NCBI GenBank assembly: GCA_012719125.1
Contig: JAAYAY010000092.1
Coordinates: forward strand, 1 to 64,000
DNA from: Planctomycetaceae bacterium
Lineage (GTDB): Bacteria; Planctomycetota; Planctomycetia; Pirellulales; Thermoguttaceae
Direction: 5' to 3'
DNA: 64,000 bases
Positions 48,601-57,600 of the stretch are shown here, piece by piece. The translations under genes and the position numbers were made by a program. Each line of letters opens with the position of its first letter. Position 1 is the first letter of the stretch. The notes under the pieces were generated by a model. It ran no database searches, was not told the origin of the DNA, and saw only the letters and a list, made by a program, of their open reading frames with translations.

Positions 48601-51600
48601 TCCCGCGCGCCGACCGAACCGCGGGAGAGATCCTCGATCGTCGCGTTGGGAATCGGCTCGGGCCGGTCGTCGGCGATATTCGAGGATCCGCCCGCAAGTA
48701 TCAGGTTGCGGTTGGAATCGAAGACCCAAAGGTTCAGGTCGGGCCGAGTCATCTGATCGGCATAGTCGATATCGAAAATCGTGGCCCAGACGCTGCCGAG
48801 ATTGGTGACACCGGCAATCGACTGGATCCCGCCCAGATCGACCGACATGGCGTACCAGTCCACATCGGTGCGTCCCTCGAGGTAACCGGCCACCGAAATG
48901 GCGTTGCGATCGACCTGGAGCAGATTGCCGATCTGCTGGGCCTGATCCACCGTGTTATTGGGATTCTGGCTGCCTTGCTCCACCTCGGCCGACTCGCCAA
49001 GCAGCGGCGAATGCCCTGGCTGGCCGTAGACCTCGATGCCGTTCACCGCATAGCGAATGTCGGCATACTGAATCGTCGACCCCGGAATCTCCTGCATCTC
49101 CTCCAGGCGGATCTGCAACTGGTACTCGCCCGACGTGTTGGCCAGGTGCGTGAGCGACGTATCCAGCCCGTTGAACCGCACATGGGCGCCGTCGAGCACG
49201 ACCTTGCCGTCGAGCACCCGTGCCGTTGCCAACAGGCCGCGCGAGCGGGCCACGGCGACCGCCGCGACGATCGCGTCGGCCATCTTGGCCGGATCGGAAG
49301 CGTCGGCGCCGCTGGGAAGTACCACGGGAATGTAGGCCGGGTTGGTCACGCTGCCGTTGGCGGTGAACTCGAACATGAACGACTTGTAGGGGTCGGCAAT
49401 CGTGAAACGCCTGCCCGTGGTGAAACTGCCTGCGCTGTAGATTTCGTCGGCCGCGGGAATCGCGCCGATGGCCAGAACGCTGCGGACTCGTACGTAGTAC
49501 GTCCGCACCTGGCCTGCCGGACCGGGCAGTACCAGGCGCAAACCCGGATCGCGCTCGTTGACCGTGTAGAAGTCGTGGCGCAGCCAGTTGTCCCGATCCA
49601 TGGTGTGCGACTCGGCCGACAGGTCCTCGACGCTGCCCGCCAGTTCCTCGAAATAGGAGTTGTCGGAACGGGCCAGCACCGTTCCGTCGGCGGTGATCAG
49701 TTCGACCACCAGATCGAGGGCGTAATTGGAACGATCGATATCGATCCAGATCTCGGTGCCCGCGTAGGCGTTGAACGTGTAGACGTCGGCGTCGGTCGGG
49801 GCGTCGGTCCGGATCGTGCCGTGCACCTCGAAGCCGAGACGCAGATTGTCGTCGCCCGCCTTGTCTTCGGTCGCCAGACTGCCGATGACCTGAGCGTTGT
49901 TCGGCACGCCGTTGGTGTCCGAGGCCGAGCCGTAGGGCAGCTCGGTCTCGGTGACGACCGCCACGTTTCGATCGTTACTGTAGGTATCGATCAGCAGGCT
50001 GCGCCAATCGCCGGGCGACGCCGACGTGGCGCTGCCGTCGTTATTGGTGTCGTTCTGCGGCAGGTTGCCGAGCGTGAAACCGGCTCCCACGGAGTCGTCT
50101 CGCAGCGACGTGAACACGACGGGGTGTCCCGGCTTGCCGACCACGTGGAGCGTGCCGCCGATGCGGTCGTCGATCTCCAGCGGATCGCCACCCGCCGTGA
50201 ACCCGGCATTCGCTCCAAGCAACTTGACGACGAGGCTTTCCGTATCGCTGCTCTGAAGCCGCAGCACGCCCTCGTGGTGGAAGTTGGGAATGTCGATCTC
50301 GTCGTACAGGACGTGGACGATGTCGGTGTCGTCCCAAACGGAATCGGTGGTAAGAATACCGCCCCGCACTTCCATGCCGTTGATGCCGTTGTCGGTCATG
50401 CGGTTCCCGCGAACCAGCGGACCGCGGTTGCCTGCGTACTCCTCAAAATCCCGAATGAATCCCGTCGTCCGCCCCCAGTCGGAGATCGATTCGGAAACCA
50501 GCGAATTGAGGTCGACCGTGACGACGGCCCCCGCGTTGTCGATGAAATCGTTGCTGACGATGACCGGCTGGGCGCCGCGAATCTGGATGGTTGCCGCGTT
50601 GCTGGCCCCGCGGCCGTTGCGGTCGCTCGTCACGGCGTTCGCGCCGTTATGCTCGAATCGCGAATTGGCGATTCGCACTTCCGCCTGGCGGATTTCGACG
50701 GCGTTGAAGTTGGCGAACCCGCCCTCGATGGCCGTCGTGCCGCCGGCGTAGGCGACGATCGCATGGTTGATGCTGCCTGACGAAGTGGGCCAGAAATAGA
50801 GCCCGCCCCAATCGCCGGGCTCGGCCACGTGTCCGCTGGTGACGGAACTGGTATCAAACGTGCCGCCCGCACCGTATCGATCGTCGAGGAGCGACGTAAA
50901 GATGACCTTGTAGCCGGGCGCACCTTCGTCCGAGCCGACCCGGCCCTCCGCAATCAGTTGCGATCCCATCTCCATCTCGATCCGCGAGCCGTCCATCTTC
51001 ACGATCATGCCCGGATCGATGTGCAGCCGCGCATCGAGCCGTGCCGAATAGGTGGCAAAGCCCTCGATCTGCACCGACGGGCCTGTATGGCTCAAGCTCA
51101 CCACGCTGCCGGTTTCCGACAAGTCGGCGCCAGTGCACAACCCGTATTGCAGCCGCGCCTGCTCGATAGCCGTTCGAATGGAAGCCGCCACGGCTTCTGC
51201 CGAATCCGCAAGGGTGTATGGAATCCGGATGTGACCCGGAGCCACGTTGGCCCCCAGGTCGAACTCGAAAACCACCCGCGTCGCCCCGTCGAAAATCGCG
51301 AACGTATCCTGATCGGGAATCGCCGATCCCGGCACCGCCAGAAGGTGGTTTTCGTCCAGGAGGACCAGGGGGTTGGTGGCCTCTTGGAGCACCGGCCCGC
51401 CGGGCGTCCCGCTGATGAACAGGTTTTCGGGAATGACGTGAACGATATCCCAGTCGTCGAAGCGGCCCGGCACCTCGAGTTCCTTGATCGCCGAACCGGC
51501 AGCCGTCGAAATCCGCACAAACATGCCGTTCGTCGAGTTCTCCACGATGTAGTTGCCGTAGACGTCGGGGCCGACGCGGTTGTAACGGGCGGTGAACGGC

Positions 51601-54600
51601 GCGTAGGCGTCCCAACTCTCAAAACGCGTATCGGCGAAACTATTGGGATCGGCCGAGAGCGCCGCATCGGCGCTCAAACTGATGCGGTTGTGGGCGACGG
51701 TCGGCCGGGCCTCGACCATGTGGATCGGCGCATAAACCGATTTCACTCCGTCCACTTCGACCGCGCCGCCGCCGTATCGCATGTCGGCATGGTTCACGTA
51801 GTTGAGAAAGATCCCCTGGGTTTCGAGCACTTCGCGCGGCGCCAGCCCGGAACTCGGATCGTAGGCGGCGATGAAGTCGTAGTCCAACTCGTTCCGGAAG
51901 ACCAGCCCCCCCCAATCGCCCTTTTCGGGAAGCTTGCTGGAGGGATCGATGTCGATGCCGAGACTCGCGTCTCGGAACGACGTGAAAACCACGGAGTTCT
52001 GCGGCGTGCCCAGCACCTGCAGCGAACCGCCCGACCTGTCGATCTGCTCTGCCGCCGAACCGACGTCGACGTTGGCTCCGCTCAGCTTGACCACCGCTCC
52101 GGCGTCGAAGATGACCGTGACTCCCTGGGGCACCTCCATGCGGCGGCCGTCGGCCAGTTCCTGGAAGGTGTCGGGATTGACGCCGATCTGGTACGGTACG
52201 TTGTCGCTGTAGGTCGAAAGGTTGTTCGCATCGTCGTCGTAGAAGTGGTTTCCGAGCACGCGAATGATCGTGCCGGGAGTGCCCTTCTGCCGGAAGGCCT
52301 CGTCGATCGTCTTGTAAGGATTGGCCAGCGTGCCGTCTTCCACGCTGCTGGTCGACGTCTTGTCGACGAACACGGTGTCTTTCTCGACGTTGAACCAGTA
52401 GTTGTAGGCCCCGCCCGGCACGCCGTCCGCGTCGCCGTCGAACTTCGTCTTGGTTCCATCGACAAGGTGGTTTGTACCGGTGCCCCGGAAAGTAGCCGGG
52501 TTGTCGGGATCCACGCCGCCGGGCGTGAACGTCAGACGCAGCTTGTACTCGCCTTGCGACGTGCCTCCGACCCCCGTGTTCTCGATATTCGGGTCGTAGT
52601 CGTTGTTGCCGCTCGCGGAGACACCCACGAAGTAAGTGCCCGGCTGCAAGTAGAGCTCGAGGAAGGAATCCTTGCTGTAGTAGTCGTCGTTCCTAGAAAT
52701 CAACTCATAGGTTGTCTTCAAGTTGTTGTCGGCGTCGCGAACCTCGACGAGGCGATACAACGTGATCGCGCTGTCCAGAAGGCTCGAATCGTTCAAACGT
52801 TCCGACAGTACCTCGGCATTGAGGGTTCCCGGTTCGTTCAAGTCAAATCGATAGAGGTCGATATCGATGCTGTCGGGCCGGTACATGTGCTGCCCGTGAA
52901 CGATATCATGCGCTCCCGGGAACACCGGTTCCGTATTGATTCCGCTCAAGGAATCTTCGGCACTGCCCATGATCGCACCTGCCGCAAGGTCGTAGGCGTG
53001 CCCGTAACCGAGGCAATGGCCGATTTCGTGCATGGCCACGTTGAACCACGACCCGCCGAACACGTTCGCTCCCCAGGATTCCGCTTGGTCCATCAGCGCC
53101 AGATTTCCGCCGCCCACGCCAGCCACTCCCCCTGGCGCCGACTGGAGATAGCCCGTCACCACCAGATTGCCGGTGACGACCTGGATACCGTCGAATTCCG
53201 TCTCGACGAATCTCACACCGAGGTACTCAGAGTAAAGGGCAAAGATCTGCCGCGCGAGATTCTTCTGGGCCTCCGTGATGTTGTTCTTGAGCCAAACGCC
53301 CGTGGACGGATCGATTCCGTAATCGTCCGCGAAGTTGTAATGAATCTCCGCGATCCCGTCCGTCGAATCCGGCGAGGAATCACCCGTCATGTAGTGGTCT
53401 TCACCGTATATCAGGTTGTGCAGTTGCAAATCCCGCTGCCCCGGCTCATCGACCGCCCCCGGCCATTCAAGCAGCAGCACCTGCGGATCGATGGCCGCCG
53501 ACACGATCAGGCTCTGCGCACCGTCCTGGCTGCCGAAGTTGTGCAGTTCGTTCGCCGTGTGGAAACTGCTGCCGGCATCGGCCACACTGGTCACCGCCAC
53601 GTAGGGCGAGAAGGCAACCACGTCGAGGTAAAGTCCCTTGGCCGCGATCCGGGCCTCGATCTCGTCGGCGATCAGTTGGGTCATCTCCGCCGTCGACATG
53701 CCGCCGTGATACTGAAGAACGCCTGTCTCGGGATCGGCCGGGTTTTCGATCGCCAGGTGCAATGCCGCCACGTCGCCCGCCACCGTCCCGGTCAGAGTGG
53801 CCGTGGGTGAAGTGAACATGTAGACGACCGTATCGAAACGAGCCGTGGCGAACCCGCGCGCCAGTACCGCGGCATTGAGCGACGCGGCGTCAGTAGCACC
53901 CACTTGGGTGAGTGGAACGGCAATCGCACCGCTAATCTGGGCGTTGTTGTCGAACTCGAACCGCGTCCAGGTTCCCGTCACCGCGTCGAAGAGTTCCACG
54001 TATTCGCCGTCGTCGACGCCGTTGGGAACCACGGCCGCATATCCGTGCGTTACGATCATGTCGGGATCCACGCCGCCGCCTTTGGCGTTGCCGATGCCGC
54101 GCACGATCAGCCTCGCAGGGCTGGAAACCTGCTGCGTCGTCACGGCCCCCGAGACAAGGACTCCCTCGGCCACCAGGTCCGCGATTGCGTCGTCGATCGC
54201 CGTCTTGAGCGGAGTCAGAATATCGGCGCCGGCAGTGCCGATGTCCACCCGGTACGTTCGCGTGCCCTGGACCGTGGAAGGCGTATAGACGCCGTCCCGG
54301 TCGAACTCGAATCGCAGCACCTCGGGCCCCACGTTCAGTTCGAGCCACTCGCCGTCGTCCACCTCGCTGACGACGCTCGGAGCCATGATCGAAAAGACCG
54401 AATCGTCGATCGTCACCTTGGGAATCGCGCCGTTGACCGTCAGATTGGGATTCAGGAAGTAGAGCCGCGAACCGACGGCCAGGGCCGAAATTCCGTAGGT
54501 TGGATTTTGCATCGCGGCAGCGAGATCGCGCACGACGTCGCCGGCCGCCAGGCTGCCGCCGGGGCCGGTGCCCGCGATCGTGACCAGTTGATGGCTGCCC

Positions 54601-57600
54601 GGTTGGAGGCCCGTCGTTCCGCCCGGCAATCGCAATTGGAAGCGTACGACGCTCGAGCCTCCGGGGCCGTCCTTGTCGACTTCGACCCACTCGCCCTCGA
54701 CCATGTCGCCCAGGTCGGCCGGTTCCAGCAGCGTGAAAGGCGCCGCAAAGATATCCAATGCGGCACTGGCCGAGCTCGCACTGATCGCGTCGACAATCAA
54801 TATGCGACTCGGGTCGATCGGATCCGCCACGACCGTGTAGCCGTGCGCAACAAGCTGACTGCGAATCTGCGCAGCGACTAGGTCGACGGTCGGCTGGCTG
54901 ATCGTCAGGGGGATGGCGACCGGACCGGTCCCGTCGTCGATCGTCAGCACGGTGCCGTTGGCAGGAATGGAAACGACGTCGACCGCCACGGCCTGGAGGT
55001 CCATCTCGACGGTGGCGTCAAACTGGCCGTCCGAGATGCGGAACGTGGTGCCGTCGACGGTCAGGCCGCCCGAGGTCGTCTCCAGGATATTTTCGCCGTG
55101 TTGTTCGAGCGAACCGCTGATCACCTGAACCTGGGGAAGCAACGACGCCGTCTGGATCTTCCGGTATTCGTCCCCGATTCGCAGGCGGAATGCACCGGTG
55201 CCGTAGTCGCTCAGCGGCTTGTCGAAACGCAAAACCGCCTTGTCGAGTTCCGCGTCGTAACGAATCTCGACGGGCTGCAATTTGCGCACAGGGGTATCGC
55301 CGTCGTCGGGATCGTAGAGCAAGTCGTCGTCGACGGTGGCCGTATTGTTGGTCACGATCAACTGGTAGAACTTGGCGCTCGTGGCCGACGCCGGATCGAG
55401 ATCGTCGTCGTTGAAATAGACCTCGATGGTATCGGTCAACTGTTCGCGTTTCTCGGTGACCGTGAAGGGGAGATTCCGCCCGTAGAGTTCAACTCGCCGG
55501 CCCAACTCGTTCGGGTCGTACAACTGAACTTTGACGATCGAGCCGCCGTAGTAGAGACCCTTGAGCCGAAGCAGGCCGCCGCCGTCGACCGAGGCGTCGA
55601 AGATGGCGTCATAGATCGCTTTGGCAAACTGGGTTTGCGACGTGGCGGAACTGATGTTGACGGCCACGTTTCCGGCAGAGACGCTTGAATTCCTGTCGAA
55701 TTCGAAAACGGTGGTGGTTTTGCCGTCGCTGAGCGTGAACGTGCGGCCGTCGGCGACACTCGTATTGCCGTTGGAGATCGTGGCTTCGGTCACGACCACC
55801 GGCTGCTGAACCACGGCAGTGACCTGGGCGCCCAGATCGAGTTCGAACTCGAAGTGCTCGTCGACGACGGTCTGGCCGTAACGGAACGTCGTGTATTCGA
55901 GGTTGCGGAGCGGGGCCACAGGCTGTCCGTCGGGACCCACGTAGTTATCGCTGCCGATGATCGAGATCCGGTACTCGTCATCCGGCAGCGTCTCCGCGAA
56001 ACGCAGCACGACGTCGTTGGGCCGGTCGCCGATCCCGATCCAGCCGATCTCGATGATCTCGTCGTCCCCGTCGCGCCACTCGCCGTTGACCGAGCGGGTG
56101 ACCTGAATCCCGCCGCGGCCGCCGGAGAGCCATCCGTTCGGATCGCGGGCAGGTGTCGTCGTCTCGTCGAGGAATTCCTGCCCCTCGTTGAAGCGAAGAA
56201 CCAGTTCGCGCGGGGCGATGCTCAAGCTACTGCCGCGATCGACGAACCCGCCTTCCTGCGGAATCACGAGAACGAGTTCCGGCGGGATGGGGGGAACTGA
56301 GGTGATCGAACCGCTGATCGAGTAGTATCCCAAACTGCCATAATCGCTGTAGCCAGGGTCCGTCGTGACCGGCTTACCGGTACCCTCCACCGAAAGATAG
56401 TAAGTGCCCTCATCCAGATTCACGTTGAACCTGGCATCGAGTTGCCCCACCGGGTTGCTCGTGGCGATCGGCGTGCCGGATTCGTCGTAAAGGGTCGCCA
56501 GAATGTCGAGATTGGGACTGATATAGAAGGGATCGATGTCCAGAGTCACTGGCCCAGGATACGTGAAGAACTCAAAGAAATCCGCGTCGGTGTTGAGCTC
56601 GATGATCCCGCTTTGCGAGATGGCGTCGCCGGCTATGTTCATCGGGTCGGCCGTGCCAACGGTGCTGCCATGGTCGTCGGCGCGATACCCAAACCCATTC
56701 TGAGTAACGATGATGTTCAGATCGTCTTCCTGATTGTTGGCGTCGGGATATTCGCCTTGGCTCCACTGGACCAATTCCTGGTAGTAACCGACCCCCATGA
56801 TGGGCGCCCATCCGGTCGGCCCCGAACCGTAGCCAGGGTAATATTCCTGTGTGCTGTCGCCATCATGATATAGACCTAGCGTGTGGCCGACCTCGTGGGA
56901 GACCCCTTCTGCCAGGCCTTTGAAGCTGGTGTTAAATACCCATGCCGGCGTGTCGGAATCCCAAGCGAATGAACCGACGTAGGCCATCCCTCCGGCCCCA
57001 GTGTTCGCCTGGTCGGGCCCGATGACCACGCGTATCCCCCATTCGGTGTCGCCGCCGCCGGTGTTTCTCAGCGCCTCGACTCCGGGATCCTCCGTGGTGA
57101 CATCGACATCGAAAGGAAGGTAATCCTCCGACACTAAATCCCAGGAGTCTTGGATTAGCTGCAGTTCGGCGGTTGAAAAGGTCGTCACATCGCCATCGAA
57201 GTCGTAGGCTGGCGTGACGATTGGATCGATACTCCAGAGGGTGTTCCAGGCGGTACCCGTCGTCGTGTGGCCGTCGAAGTCGAGGTAAATGACCTTCGAG
57301 GCGCCCGGGTTGCTGTGAAGGCTGAACGTATCCGCAAATGGGTACCGGGCCGGGCCGGCCGCATTCGTGTATTCCTCTCCGTTCGGGAGCCCCGCATCCG
57401 AGGGCGGGTCGACATAGTACCCGCGGCCGTCGCCATCCACGAAGTACGTTTCGTCAAGCCCTGGATTCGTGATGCTCAACAGCACCCGGTCCTCGAACTG
57501 CTCCAACCGGAGGCCGCGTTCCTTGAGCCGGCTCTTACCGACTCGCTGACGCTGCTTGGTCAGACTTCCTCGACTGGATGTTCCGCGAGTGGAGAAACGG

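Noticed and set aside
50829-53810. 993-codon plus-strand open frame
   Set aside because: Also antisense to the giant gene, with no family features.
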